Assembly (NCBI GenBank): GCA_016744375.1
Contig: JADGEM010000014.1
Location: forward strand, 1-64,000
DNA length: 64,000 nucleotides
From: Gammaproteobacteria bacterium
GTDB lineage: Bacteria > Pseudomonadota > Gammaproteobacteria > GRL18
Direction of reading: 5' to 3'
The position numbers and the translations under genes were made by a program. Below are positions 8,704 to 17,781 of this stretch, in pieces; position 1 is the first letter of the stretch, and the number at the start of each line of letters is the position of its first letter. Under the pieces are notes generated by a model. It was given only the letters and a program-made list of their open reading frames with translations. It ran no database searches and had not been told where the DNA came from.

Positions 8704-11481
8704 CTAGTTTCTTGAATTTATTTTATTTAACAAGTCAGTAGCATTTTTCTTTTCAGAAAAATATTTCTCAGAACGGAGTAGTTTTTCAAGAATATTTTTT
8801 GAATATTCCATATTACCATTTAAATAATAAGCATCAGCCAGATGATATTGAATATTTCTTGCTGCTGGTGATAGCTTAACTGCTTTTTCTAATATCTTTA
8901 CCCCCTCAGCTATACTTCCCTGCTTTATTAAAACTAAGCCGTAAGTATCACTTATAGCGGATGATTCAGGTGCAATTTCATATGCTTTTCTGGATAAATC
9001 AAGTGCAAGTGGATTGTTTTCTAATAACAAAAGCATGGCAAGGTTATTTAAAGCGATAAGGTGATCATCCTTTTTGTTCAAAATGATTTGATAGTGTTTT
9101 ATTGCTTCTTTATTTGCTTTTATATTCTCAAAAATTGTCGCTATTTTAAAATGAGCAATAATATTATCAGGATCTCTATTTAAAGTTTCTCTTAAAAAAT
9201 CAATAGCTTGTTGAGTTCTTCCCTGTTTGATTGTAAGGTCAACTATCAACATCAGTAATTTATTGTTAGGCTGCCGCTGATATGCGAATTTATAAGAAGA
9301 AATTGCATTATGAAATTTCTTTTGTGCTAAATAAATATCACCTTCAATTTGTTCACCAATAGATAAATCTGGAAAATCAAATTTTAGTTTCTGAGCTATA
9401 CTTAATGCTTCATTAAAGCGTTTTATACTAATTAAATATGTCGCTTTAATAAGGTAAGGGCCTGGATCGTTGATACCTAAGTATATGACTTTATCCAAAA
9501 GTATTAATACTTCCTCATCATTATAGCCATGTTTACTCAATAGATTGGCAAGCATAATTCTATGCTTTTTATCTTCCTCATCATTTCGAATAATTTTGTA
9601 TAGAGTTGTGATTGCTCTTTTTTCTTGCTTATTAAATATTTGGGCTGCTGCTAAAAATGATAATGATTCATTATTATCAGGGAAAAAACTCACTAGTTTT
9701 TTTGCAACAAATAATGTTTTTTTATTCTGACCATTTTTTTTATACCATTTGCTGAGCATTGTTGCTGCAGAAATTTTTTCTTTAACTTCGGTCATATTAT
9801 TGAAACCAGCCAATAATTGCTGTTCTGCTTCTTTCGCTGATTGTTGTTTGTCGGCAATATAGGCTAATGAAAAATAGGCTTTTAGGAATTTAATATCAAT
9901 CAGAAGTATTTGTTTAAAAATATTTTTTGCTTCTTCTAAATTATTATCTTTAATGGCTAGCATTCCTAAGCCCATATAAGCTGCAATATATTTATCATCT
10001 ATTTCCATTGCCTTTTTATATGCAATTTTTGCCTCCTGGTTTCTGCCTCTCATTGTTTTTACAACTGCTTGAAGGTTATATAAATCTTTGTCATTTGGGG
10101 TAAGCACTAACAATTCTAAAATTTTACTTTCGGCTTTATCTAATTGCTGCTGCTGAATATATGAAACGATGAGTAAATAAGCTGCTTTGCTACTAGCAGT
10201 ATTAGTTTCAACTATTTGTTCCAGCCCAGTAATAGCCTCATTAATATTGTTGCTTTGAAACTGGCCGGAAATTATCATTTTCTGAATATAAGGGTTATTA
10301 TCAATATCTTGTACTTTTGATAAAATATTGAGGCCTTTTTTATGCTCACCTATTAGTAAATAGGCTGAGCCTAATAGCGTAAGAATTCTGGGGCTTTGAT
10401 CCCTTTGTTCTGCAGGAATTCCTTCCAGCATCAAAACTGCCTGCTCATTTTTTTTCTGCCCTAAATACACATTTGCTAATAATGCCTGAGCATTGATGTT
10501 ATTAGGATCGCTGGAAAGATATTGCAATAAATACCCTTCAGCCTGGCGATAATTCCCTTTCAGAAGGTTTGCAACGGCGAGAATTAATTTTGACTGTGCA
10601 TTATCTGGAAGTATTTTTAATACTTTTTGAGCTGCCGCTATGGCTTCATCATATTTAAGCTCCTGGAGTTTGATTTGTGCTAGTAGATAATTTGCTTGAG
10701 GCTGGAATTTAACTTTTTTAATTGCAGCTATTAAATCTTTCTCGGCATCTTTTATTTCATTAAGAATTAATTTTATTCCTGCTCGTTCAACATATAAAAT
10801 GACATCATTATTATCTTCTTCCAATAACTTGTTATAGATTTCAAGTGATTTATCATATTGTTTATTAATTGTAAGAATTTTTGCTTTTATTTTTAAAGTT
10901 TCTGACTTTTCTGGTTCTATCTTAAGTGATTTTATGATTAGTTCATTTGCCATTTCATATTTTTTTTCTATCAATGCTATTCTTGCCAGCCCATTAAAGG
11001 CCACTACATTATCATGTAGCTGTTTTGCTTCATTAAACATTTTTTTTGCTTCAGGGAGTTGCTTAAGCCCTGCATATGCATGTCCCAGATAGCTGAGCCG
11101 CTGACTTTCCTGTTGCTTGTCTGAAAACGGCGCATTCAGAAGGGATATGACTTTTTTCTGTTTTCCTGCAGCCAATAATGCATCCGCATAAAGAAATATG
11201 ATTTGAACATTATTGGGGGCATATTTATGAGCATGCTTCAGCTCTTTAATACTATAATTTAGCTTTCCGGTGTGTAAATAAATTTCGCCCAGTAAAAAGC
11301 GTGCTTGTACATTGTCAGGTGTTTTTTTGAGCTGATTTTTGAGGTGTATGATGGCTGTGGAGAATTCCTTATTATCAATTGCCTGCTCTGCATCTTGAAT
11401 AAGGTTAGCTTGAAGAGTGCTGCTTATTATTAAAAGATAAACAGATAAGAAATAGGGTTTTAAATGCATATCTAATGACAT
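8704..11481 (-). CDS. prsT: PEP-CTERM system TPR-repeat protein, PrsT-like
   Basis: A 925-aa secreted protein made almost wholly of tetratricopeptide repeats, with about 20 or more 34-residue units following an N-terminal signal peptide. The first repeats (AIIHLKNQLKKTPDNVQARFLLGEIYL, split here as AIIHLKNQLKK and ARFLLGEIYL) match the characteristic start of PrsT, a protein of exosortase/PEP-CTERM loci thought to act as a periplasmic scaffold in exopolysaccharide export. Length also fits. Oddly, there is no cysteine at the signal-peptide end (SSTLQANLI), whereas family members are usually described as lipoproteins. GAGGA lies 8 nt before the ATG. It converges on the PEP-CTERM gene, supporting the functional link. 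Confidence 0.85.
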   Translation of the reverse strand: MSLDMHLKPYFLSVYLLIISSTLQANLIQDAEQAIDNKEFSTAIIHLKNQLKKTPDNVQARFLLGEIYLHTGKLNYSIKELKHAHKYAPNNVQIIFLYADALLAAGKQKKVISLLNAPFSDKQQESQRLSYLGHAYAGLKQLPEAKKMFNEAKQLHDNVVAFNGLARIALIEKKYEMANELIIKSLKIEPEKSETLKIKAKILTINKQYDKSLEIYNKLLEEDNNDVILYVERAGIKLILNEIKDAEKDLIAAIKKVKFQPQANYLLAQIKLQELKYDEAIAAAQKVLKILPDNAQSKLILAVANLLKGNYRQAEGYLLQYLSSDPNNINAQALLANVYLGQKKNEQAVLMLEGIPAEQRDQSPRILTLLGSAYLLIGEHKKGLNILSKVQDIDNNPYIQKMIISGQFQSNNINEAITGLEQIVETNTASSKAAYLLIVSYIQQQQLDKAESKILELLVLTPNDKDLYNLQAVVKTMRGRNQEAKIAYKKAMEIDDKYIAAYMGLGMLAIKDNNLEEAKNIFKQILLIDIKFLKAYFSLAYIADKQQSAKEAEQQLLAGFNNMTEVKEKISAATMLSKWYKKNGQNKKTLFVAKKLVSFFPDNNESLSFLAAAQIFNKQEKRAITTLYKIIRNDEEDKKHRIMLANLLSKHGYNDEEVLILLDKVIYLGINDPGPYLIKATYLISIKRFNEALSIAQKLKFDFPDLSIGEQIEGDIYLAQKKFHNAISSYKFAYQRQPNNKLLMLIVDLTIKQGRTQQAIDFLRETLNRDPDNIIAHFKIATIFENIKANKEAIKHYQIILNKKDDHLIALNNLAMLLLLENNPLALDLSRKAYEIAPESSAISDTYGLVLIKQGSIAEGVKILEKAVKLSPAARNIQYHLADAYYLNGNMEYSKNILEKLLRSEKYFSEKKNATDLLNKINSRN

Positions 11482-11852
11482 TAATTTATTCCTCGAAATT
11501 TATTATGAACTGTATCCATTTAGTCAAACAATGTTCATTTTATGGAGAAGTAATTGATATTGCAAAGAATATTTAAAATAACTTTTCTATAAAATAATGA
11601 CTAAAATGATTGTTCTGAAATACCTGTTTTTGCTGTCATTCAGGGAAAATTAGTTGCTAACAAAATACAGAAATCTGTGGGTAAGGAGAAGTAATCATCT
11701 GCATTATCATCAGGACTACTGAGTTGGGATGAGTAAAATCAGTATATCCCTGGTGGTGAGAGTGGACGGTTTATTTACGGATAGGGGTTTGAGTAATGTC
11801 TTTACATGGTGAGAAATAACCACAAACAATATTGATTTTCTAACTATAGAAA
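11482..11852. other. Non-coding stretch upstream of prsT-like gene
   Basis: About 370 nt with no ORF, RNA gene or clear repeat that I can support. It should contain the leftward promoter of the prsT-like gene. I looked for a sigma-54 site on the minus strand (GC, 10 nt, CC on the plus strand) and did not find a convincing one. Confidence 0.5.
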
Positions 11853-11889
11853 TAAAAAAGCCTGACTGAATGAACAGACAGGCTTTTTA
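11853..11889 (-). terminator. Terminator of the rpmB-rpmG unit
   Basis: An A-run, then GCCTG-A-CTG, a short loop, CAG-A-CAGGC and a T-run form a symmetrical hairpin flanked by A and T tracts on both sides. On the minus strand it lies about 57 nt after the rpmG stop, so it most likely ends that transcript. Its symmetry allows bidirectional action. Confidence 0.8.
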
Positions 11890-11945
11890 TCAGCGTCTTT
11901 TAAGAAAGCGAAGAGACTAAAGCGATTGTAGAAATTGTTCTCTTT

Positions 11946-12101
11946 TTACTTAATCTTTGCTTCTTTATACATGACATGCTTGCGAACAACTGGATCATAT
12001 TTTTTCATTTCCAGCTTTTCAGACATGGTGCGCTTGTTTTTGGTCGTTGTGTAATAATGACCTGTACCTTCTGAAGATACTAATTTGATTTTATCACGCA
12101 T
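11946..12101 (-). CDS. rpmG: 50S ribosomal protein L33
   Basis: A 51-aa protein read from ATG at 12099-12101 to TAA at 11946. The sequence begins [20 protein letters not shown] and continues with [20 protein letters not shown], the hallmark core of bacterial L33, a small protein of the 50S subunit near the E site. A GGAG-like ribosome site lies just upstream (AGGAGAAGTAA before the ATG). It follows rpmB by 92 nt on the same strand, the usual rpmB-rpmG order in gammaproteobacteria. This copy lacks the zinc-binding CxxC pairs, so it is the C-minus type of L33. Confidence 0.95.
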   Translation of the reverse strand: MRDKIKLVSSEGTGHYYTTTKNKRTMSEKLEMKKYDPVVRKHVMYKEAKIK

Positions 12102-12193
12102 TTTACTTCTCCTGACGGACTCTACTTTTAGTCGTTTTTAGAACTCAAGCTAAACTTAAATTGAAGTTAATCAATTTAACTAAAGAATAGTGA

Positions 12194-12430
12194 CTAAATT
12201 TTTTCGCCTCTAGCACGCATTTCGGCTAGAACTACATCGATACCACGTTTATCAATAGTACGCATGCCACTTGCTGTGAGGCGTAATTTTATAAAACGGT
12301 TCTCACTTTCAACCCAAAAACGATGAGTATGAAGGTTGGGTAGAAAACGACGTTTGACTTTGTTGTTGGCATGAGAAACATGATTTCCCGCAACAGGACG
12401 TTTTCCTGTGACCTGACATACCTTAGACAT
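12194..12430 (-). CDS. rpmB: 50S ribosomal protein L28
   Basis: A 78-aa protein of normal L28 length beginning [20 protein letters not shown] and containing the conserved [13 protein letters not shown] motif. L28 is a structural protein of the large ribosomal subunit. It keeps a single early cysteine (residue 5) and no zinc ribbon. It is the first gene of a two-gene unit with rpmG, ended by the hairpin at 11853-11889. Confidence 0.96.
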   Translation of the reverse strand: MSKVCQVTGKRPVAGNHVSHANNKVKRRFLPNLHTHRFWVESENRFIKLRLTASGMRTIDKRGIDVVLAEMRARGEKI

Positions 12431-12681
12431 TTTTGTTCTCCAATCAATCGCTTAAATAAAACTTGACCCAAATAGAAGCATAAGCTGCTTTGAGCAAGAG
12501 GCGAGATTTTACGCAAAAATTGTCCTCTAGGCAAGTTATTTGATGAAGAAATTAAGAAATTAATTAAATATTCGCTTATTTAAACGATTTCTTTCAGTTT
12601 AAGCTAGTGTTATCATCTTAAATCCATCCATAAATAACAATACAGATATAATAATAAAAGAGACGCGAATAAGGAATGTCT

Positions 12682-13395
12682 ATGAAAATACAGAAGACTG
12701 CTCTAATCGGGGGAACACTACTGGTTCTGATCACCAGCTCAACTTTGACTATGGCGCAAAACTATACCGGTCAGTCATACCAGGATCAGCCTTACCAGAG
12801 GCAAGGTTCTTCTCAATATCCGGTTCGTCAGGGCAGCTATTATTCACAGTATTATCGTTCTGGCCAGGCACTGTTACCACCCGCTAACAAGCGTTCACCT
12901 GCAGAAATGCTGGAACTGTCCATAAAAAAAGTGCTTGATTTTCTGGCTCGCCCCAAAGAAGTCTCTCTGGATCAGATTTCCTACTTCTTGAAGCAGGAAA
13001 TTACCCCACATTTTGACTTTGAATATATGGCTCGCTGGGTGGCTGGTCGGTATTATCGACTCATGTCTCCTGAGCAACAGCAGGAATTTACACAAAACTT
13101 CAGTGAGTTATTTATTACCACCTTTGTGCAAAAATTGAGTAATTATCAACATTATCCACCGGTTGTCAATCAATTCAGGTCAAGGCGCACCAGCGAAAAT
13201 GAAGCGGTAGCCTCTGCCAGAATTTTGCAGGAAAATGGTGGCAATATTCAAGTGGACTTTAAATTTATTAAAACTCAGAGGGGCTGGAAAGTGGTCGATG
13301 TTAAAGCCAATGGTATTAGTGCATTGTTTTATTATCGAAACTTTTTTAAAGAGCAAATCAGCCGAAGGAATCAACAGAAGTCTGTTTTTCAGTAA
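12682..13395 (+). CDS. MlaC/Ttg2D-family phospholipid-binding periplasmic protein
   Basis: A 237-aa protein with a signal peptide ending near TMAQN, a Tyr/Gln/Ser-rich linker and an MlaC-type domain (about residues 70-235: ITPHFDFEYMARWVAGRYYRL is the characteristic core, shown here as FDFEYMARWVAGRYYR). MlaC proteins carry phospholipid between the outer membrane and the MlaFEDB ABC complex; some relatives (HpnM) serve hopanoid transport. No other mla or hpn gene is adjacent, so the partner is unknown. The frame opens at 12676, but AAGGA touches that ATG, while it sits 6 nt before the ATG at 12682, which I therefore prefer. A strong terminator follows. Confidence 0.85.
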   Translation: MKIQKTALIGGTLLVLITSSTLTMAQNYTGQSYQDQPYQRQGSSQYPVRQGSYYSQYYRSGQALLPPANKRSPAEMLELSIKKVLDFLARPKEVSLDQISYFLKQEITPHFDFEYMARWVAGRYYRLMSPEQQQEFTQNFSELFITTFVQKLSNYQHYPPVVNQFRSRRTSENEAVASARILQENGGNIQVDFKFIKTQRGWKVVDVKANGISALFYYRNFFKEQISRRNQQKSVFQ

Positions 13396-13406
13396 AATAT
13401 GAAATA

Positions 13407-13437
13407 GGCTGGGGTTTTTTGCCTCAGCTCTTTTTTT
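13407..13437 (+). terminator. Rho-independent terminator after the mlaC-like gene
   Basis: GGCTGGGG pairs with CCTCAGCT (with G-T wobbles) around a TTTTTTG loop, followed by seven T residues at 13431-13437. It starts 12 nt after the mlaC-like stop codon and separates that gene from the stator pair. Confidence 0.8.
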
Positions 13438-13500
13438 AAATTCGAAAAGTAGGTAATAACCCTAATTATTCACATCTAAATATTAGTTTATTATTTGATT

Positions 13501-14472
13501 ATGATACAGTTTAAGTCAAGCTATAGTTTTAATGTCCTGATGCGCCTGATAGCAGTCAGTGTTTTGGTCGTTATATTGATTTTTTATAATTTTGATTTTA
13601 TTCAGAATGTTTATTTGAAAGATCAATTAACAAACACCGGCTATATTATCAATGGTACCATTGTCGGTCTGTTCGTCCTTGGAATGGCCAAACTTGTTAC
13701 GTCTATGCTGTTTTACTGGCGTGAAGAAAGAGCGGTTGGAAAGTTTATTATCAATATTCATCGAGATAATTTTAATCCAATGGAATCCATTAATAAGAAA
13801 AGCCTGATTTACCGCCGCTATATCACTATGCAGGAAATTTATCGCCAACATGCTCCTGTGAACCAGAATGCACTGGCGGCAACGATGGTAGCCGCTGAAA
13901 GTACGCGTCTTAGTCTGCCTAAGTTTGTATCAAATATTCTCATCTTGACGGGGGTCTTTGGAACAATTATTTCTTTGTCAATTGCCTTGCTGGGAGCTTC
14001 CAATTTAATGGAAGAAAATGGTATCGCCAGTATGGGGCAGGTGATTCATGGTATGTCAACGGCATTATCAACCACTACAACGGCGATTATCTGTTATTTA
14101 TTATTTGGTTACTTTTATCTTAAGCTGACGGATATTCAGACCAATCTTTTCAGTGCTATTGAGCAGGTCACAACTCTGCATCTGGTTCCACGTTTCTCAC
14201 ACCAGAGTGAGAATATGATCCATCAACTGGCAGAACTTATTAAGTCCTTACGCCATACTGCCGCAAATATGCAGCTGTCACAGCAACAGTATCTGGAGAT
14301 GGGATCTAAAGTTAATGAAATTACTTCAAAATACGATGATCGCATTGCCGGTATGTCGAATGATCTGGCGGATATTAAAGAGCTGCTTAGACTTGGTTTC
14401 CGCTTACCAGATGATCATCCACATTTCTCTTCACCAAAACCCGTTCCTCAAAGCCTTGAACCCAACAAATAA
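13501..14472 (+). CDS. MotA/TolQ/ExbB-type proton channel protein
   Basis: A membrane protein of 323 aa from the ATG at 13501 (the frame opens at a TTG two codons earlier; neither start has a clear ribosome site). Four hydrophobic segments lie near residues 14-33, 46-70, 142-165 and 183-208. The last two, LILTGVFGTIISLSIALLGA and a Ser/Thr-rich STALSTTTTAIICYLL, match the TM3-TM4 core of MotA/ExbB/TolQ, which forms a pentameric ion-driven rotor around a dimeric partner. A large cytoplasmic loop separates TM2 and TM3, and a helical tail (about 210-310) follows TM4. The partner gene starts 35 nt downstream. No flagellar, Tol, Ton or Zorya gene is nearby, so the driven machine is unknown. Confidence 0.8.
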   Translation: MIQFKSSYSFNVLMRLIAVSVLVVILIFYNFDFIQNVYLKDQLTNTGYIINGTIVGLFVLGMAKLVTSMLFYWREERAVGKFIINIHRDNFNPMESINKKSLIYRRYITMQEIYRQHAPVNQNALAATMVAAESTRLSLPKFVSNILILTGVFGTIISLSIALLGASNLMEENGIASMGQVIHGMSTALSTTTTAIICYLLFGYFYLKLTDIQTNLFSAIEQVTTLHLVPRFSHQSENMIHQLAELIKSLRHTAANMQLSQQQYLEMGSKVNEITSKYDDRIAGMSNDLADIKELLRLGFRLPDDHPHFSSPKPVPQSLEPNK

Positions 14473-14506
14473 TATCAGGTGTGCATAATAATAGAAGGTA
14501 TTTGTC

Positions 14507-15676
14507 ATGAGTGAAGGTTTTATTGATTTACGACAAAATCATGGTCAGCTGGTTGAAGAATCATTCTGGCCGTCTTTTACCGATATTATGACCGTTGTTG
14601 TTATGATTTTTCTTTTAGCGACCAGCATTCTGATTGTGAAAAATTGGGAGCTTGTGCAAGAATTGAAAAGCAGTATTGTTGTTGAAAAAAAAATATCACA
14701 ACGCCTCAAAGCTAGCATGGCTGCCCAGCAAAAAACTTCTCAGGAACTCCTTATCAGTCAGGATAAGCGCCAGAAAATATCCAGACAGCTACTGTTGAGT
14801 ATGGAAGCAGAGCGCCGAACCGCTGAAGCTATTCAACAAACATCCCAGGAAAATGCCACACTGGAAGAAACTCTGACACACACTCAGTCTGAGTTGTCTC
14901 TAATGCGCCTGCAATTAATGCAGGCAAGAGAAAGTGCGGCAGAACGTGATCGCCTGATTGTTGAGCAGGATAAACAGCTCACAGTAATGACGGAACAACA
15001 ACAACGATTAAATCAAACCATTGATTCCAGAGTCATTGAGCTTGCACGTGCTATAAAACTGGCGGCTCGTACAGAGGAGCAGAAGAGGCGTACGCAGGAA
15101 CTGATGGATCGTGCAAAGCAGCAGTTAGCAGAGGCAAACAATGCAATGAGCACTTTGCAGGCTAAACTGGAAACCAATACCGAGGCTTTGGCCATAAGAG
15201 AAAATGAGTTGGAAGATCAACTGGCAACATTGCTCAAGCGTGAGCAGGAGCTGGAAGACTTAAGTCTGGAAAATCAGAACTATCAGGACAATATCAGTAA
15301 TTATGAGAGGCAGATCACTGCCGTTCAGCAACAGCATTCTGTACTGGTGGGTGAATATGAAAATCTGGAAGATAAGTATAATAAGCTTATTAAACCATCA
15401 CGTTCGGCTATTGGTAAATATGTTGTTGAAGTACGTTATGAAAAACTGGATGGGGAAGGTCTGATTCAGTTTCGAGAATCTGATAGTGGGGCCTACCAAA
15501 GTCTTTCAGAGAAAAAGCTGCATACCATACTTGCCAATCTGAAAAATCAATACAAAGAGACACTCTATGTCAAAATTATTATTCCAGATGAGAGTGGTCT
15601 GTCTTATAGTGAAGCATGGAGCTTTATGATCGGTATTCTGGAAAAATATGATTATTACTATCAGGGTGATGAGTAA
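14507..15676 (+). CDS. MotB/ExbD-like stator partner with long coiled coil
   Basis: A 389-aa protein. The N-terminus has one TM helix (about residues 22-44) containing FTDIMTVVVMIFLLA, which parallels the plug/TM helix of MotB with its proton-carrying Asp (here D26). About 250 residues (46-300) of heptad-rich, Gln/Glu/Arg-rich coiled coil follow, predicted periplasmic by MotB topology. The last 80 residues (YVVEVRYEKL to the end) have the order of strands and helices of an OmpA-like domain but lack its recognisable peptidoglycan-binding residues. An AGAAGG ribosome site lies 8 nt before the ATG. Together with the upstream channel gene it should form an H+ or Na+-driven stator. Its target is unknown. 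Confidence 0.7.
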   Translation: MSEGFIDLRQNHGQLVEESFWPSFTDIMTVVVMIFLLATSILIVKNWELVQELKSSIVVEKKISQRLKASMAAQQKTSQELLISQDKRQKISRQLLLSMEAERRTAEAIQQTSQENATLEETLTHTQSELSLMRLQLMQARESAAERDRLIVEQDKQLTVMTEQQQRLNQTIDSRVIELARAIKLAARTEEQKRRTQELMDRAKQQLAEANNAMSTLQAKLETNTEALAIRENELEDQLATLLKREQELEDLSLENQNYQDNISNYERQITAVQQQHSVLVGEYENLEDKYNKLIKPSRSAIGKYVVEVRYEKLDGEGLIQFRESDSGAYQSLSEKKLHTILANLKNQYKETLYVKIIIPDESGLSYSEAWSFMIGILEKYDYYYQGDE

Positions 15677-15713
15677 TACCTTTCCTGCACTTCATATCTC
15701 TATTTGTTTCTAA

Positions 15714-15995
15714 TTACCATTTTGCTGTTGTATAAAATTTTTCCAGACGACGAATCTTACTGCTTGCTTCTGCATATTCTTCGGAACTTATGCCCTTCTT
15801 GCTGATCTCACAATGGGCATAAACATCTGTTTGCCTGGCCTGTAAATTATCTTCAGCCCGTAAAACTTTACGCATTACAATACTGGTTTGTACACACTCT
15901 TCAGGGTTTGTGTATTCCTTCTCCATCTGATGTCGGAATTCAGTGTCAGAGCCATTCGAAATGCCTGTAACCACTAATAATAAGATAACCTTCAT
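15714..15995 (-). CDS. Small secreted protein, unknown function
   Basis: A 93-aa protein with a signal peptide (MKVILLLVVTGISNG) and a charged helical mature part with two cysteines (PEECVQTS and AHCEIS). I do not recognise a family. The frame is open to 16010, but the ATG at 15993-15995 overlaps the rhodanese stop (TAATG) and has GGGAG about 8 nt upstream, so translational coupling from this start is most likely. Co-transcribed with the rhodanese gene. The cysteine pair could form a periplasmic disulfide. Confidence 0.6.
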   Translation of the reverse strand: MKVILLLVVTGISNGSDTEFRHQMEKEYTNPEECVQTSIVMRKVLRAEDNLQARQTDVYAHCEISKKGISSEEYAEASSKIRRLEKFYTTAKW

Positions 15996-16420
15996 TAACA
16001 TTGCTCCCATGGCAACTTATGATATCTCCAACCACCCTGAGTGCTGCGCTGGTGTTTATCATCCAGCTCACCCTCAAAACCTTCATCAATATTAAAGACA
16101 TGATTCAGACCTGAATCAATCAGCAGCTGTCCGGCTTCCAATGAACGATTACCGCTACGACAAATCAAAATGATATTAGGATGTTGTACATTTTCGCCAC
16201 AAACACCACCCAGCACCAGCTTACGTATTTCTGTCACAAAATTTGGATTAATATCCCAGTCCGGTTCATCAATCCAGGCGATATGTACTGCCCCCTTGGG
16301 GTGCCCGACAAAAAGGAACTCCATTGAAGAGCGAACATCAATTAAAAGGCTGTTTGGATGCTCACTGAGCATTTTAAAGGCTTCTTTGGGAGAAATGGAG
16401 TCCGGGGTTGTTTTGCTCAT
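15995..16420 (-). CDS. Rhodanese-like domain protein
   Basis: A 141-aa single-domain cytoplasmic protein with the rhodanese fold: an N-terminal LIDVRSSMEF motif (about residues 26-35) and the active-site loop ICRSGNRS with the catalytic cysteine at residue 87. Rhodaneses carry sulfane sulfur as a cysteine persulfide. An insertion between the two motifs (DEPDWDINPNFVTEI) is typical of the stand-alone proteobacterial group. Its start codon has only weak ribosome-site support. It overlaps the small secreted protein gene by one base. Confidence 0.88.
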   Translation of the reverse strand: MSKTTPDSISPKEAFKMLSEHPNSLLIDVRSSMEFLFVGHPKGAVHIAWIDEPDWDINPNFVTEIRKLVLGGVCGENVQHPNIILICRSGNRSLEAGQLLIDSGLNHVFNIDEGFEGELDDKHQRSTQGGWRYHKLPWEQC

Positions 16421-16546
16421 GGGTAAAATAATCTCTATATCTTATTAACAGTCTTAATGATTGTCTTGTTATAATAGCCAATTATAGGAAACTTTTGAGA
16501 CTTTAACAAAAACCTTTGTTCACTTCATAGAGTAAATGGAATAATT

Positions 16547-16942
16547 ATGGTTGGCAGACGCAAAGATAAAAAGAAAAAAATGGATACAGGGAAGCTGGAT
16601 GATATTGTCAAAAAAGTTCATTCTGATGTCAATGATCGTGAAAAAGGTTATCGTGAACAATCATTAAGAATACATCCATGGGTTTGTGGGCGCTGTGGAA
16701 AAACGTTTACTAGAGAAAACCTGCAATTATTAACCGTTCACCACATGGATCATAACCATAATAATAATCCGCCTGATGGCAGTAATTGGGAAAATCTGTG
16801 TATTTACTGTCATGATAATGAACATCAAAAAATGAATGAGTTTGAGGCTTATGGTGATGTTAATACGGGTAACCAGTCAGAAACAGCCACTCACAATCCC
16901 TTTGCCGATCTAAAATCCATGATTGGAAAAGATAAAAGCTAA
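16547..16942 (+). CDS. yajD: HNH nuclease family protein YajD
   Basis: A 131-aa protein with a Lys-rich N-terminus and an HNH domain: a CGRCGK zinc knuckle near residue 46, the VHHMDHNHNNNPPDGSNWEN core and a second CIYCHDNEH knuckle near residue 88. Length and motif order match the E. coli YajD family. HNH domains cut or nick DNA at a single metal ion; the physiological target of YajD is not known. It stands alone, divergent from the rhodanese gene. Confidence 0.88.
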   Translation: MVGRRKDKKKKMDTGKLDDIVKKVHSDVNDREKGYREQSLRIHPWVCGRCGKTFTRENLQLLTVHHMDHNHNNNPPDGSNWENLCIYCHDNEHQKMNEFEAYGDVNTGNQSETATHNPFADLKSMIGKDKS

Positions 16943-17052
16943 TGAATGTCTATCCGTTTATCAGGGCTCTTAACTTCTTTCTTTTTTAGGACGGTATTAG
17001 CGATTCCAAACTGTCTGGGTTAAAATATGGCTTCATTTTCAGGAGTCTTATT

Positions 17053-17703
17053 ATGAGTCCATCATCTCTTCAGGAAGAGAAAGCCTACCCGCCACCTCAG
17101 CGTATTAGTTTTGCTGAGCATGAACAACGCCTGCCCTGGCTGGCCATTTTAATGGACGCTTATTTAATTACTGATCAGGGGATCAGTGAGGCCATTAATA
17201 GGGAGGAAAAACAGGGGAAAAAACTGGCCTGTGCTCGTGGCTGTGCCACTTGTTGCAAGTCTCATGAAACCATTCCAGTTTATCCTCTGGAACTCATGGG
17301 GATGTCATGGTATGCCACGGAAATACTTGATGGGGAACGCCGCGATAAACTTAAAGAGCAATTAAGGAATCTGGACTCGATACAATCCTGCCCGTTTTTA
17401 TTAGATAATGCCTGTTCGCTCCATGCTGTTCGACCTATGGCGTGCCGTAGTTTTAATGTCTTTAACACCCAATGTGCTGCAGGAGAGGATGCTTACTACA
17501 CTCGTCGTGGTGATGTCTTAACACCTATTAAGAAATATACAGATGAAGCCTTTAATGTCATGCTGCCTTTTTATGGTGTTAAAAACAAAGCCGAGCGACG
17601 AAAAATGATTAAAACCGGAGGCATGCACCAGATGGCAAAAGTCATGCGCGATCTAAACTGGTCCACGCTGGCTGACAAAATGGATGCCTTTGAGAAAAAT
17701 TGA
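17053..17703 (+). CDS. YkgJ-family cysteine cluster protein
   Basis: A 216-aa protein with the UPF0153/YkgJ cysteine pattern: CARGCATCCK near residue 57, then CPFLLDNACSLHAVRPMACRSFN around residues 113-135 and a further FNTQC. The family binds a metal or Fe-S cluster through these cysteines and has no settled function; some members act on protein N-methylation. An AGGAG ribosome site precedes the ATG by 7 nt. It converges on the unknown 385-aa gene. Confidence 0.82.
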   Translation: MSPSSLQEEKAYPPPQRISFAEHEQRLPWLAILMDAYLITDQGISEAINREEKQGKKLACARGCATCCKSHETIPVYPLELMGMSWYATEILDGERRDKLKEQLRNLDSIQSCPFLLDNACSLHAVRPMACRSFNVFNTQCAAGEDAYYTRRGDVLTPIKKYTDEAFNVMLPFYGVKNKAERRKMIKTGGMHQMAKVMRDLNWSTLADKMDAFEKN

Positions 17704-17728
17704 AAAATTGTTCCGCCATAAGGAGACA

Positions 17729-17761
17729 CCATGACTTATTTCAGACAGCTATAAGTCATGG
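17729..17761. repeat. Perfect inverted repeat between convergent genes
   Basis: CCATGACTTAT (17729-17739) and ATAAGTCATGG (17751-17761) are exact reverse complements around an 11-nt spacer. It lies between the stops of the convergent ykgJ-like gene (17703) and the 385-aa gene (17782). There is no T-run on either side, so if it ends transcription it is not a classic intrinsic terminator; a rho-linked 3' stabiliser is possible. Confidence 0.6.
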
Positions 17762-17781
17762 TCAAATTTAGGAATACTGGT

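Noticed and set aside
13501-15676. Zorya anti-phage system (ZorA/ZorB)
   Set aside because: The stator layout is similar, but no ZorC, ZorD or ZorE gene is adjacent and the second protein lacks recognisable peptidoglycan-binding residues.
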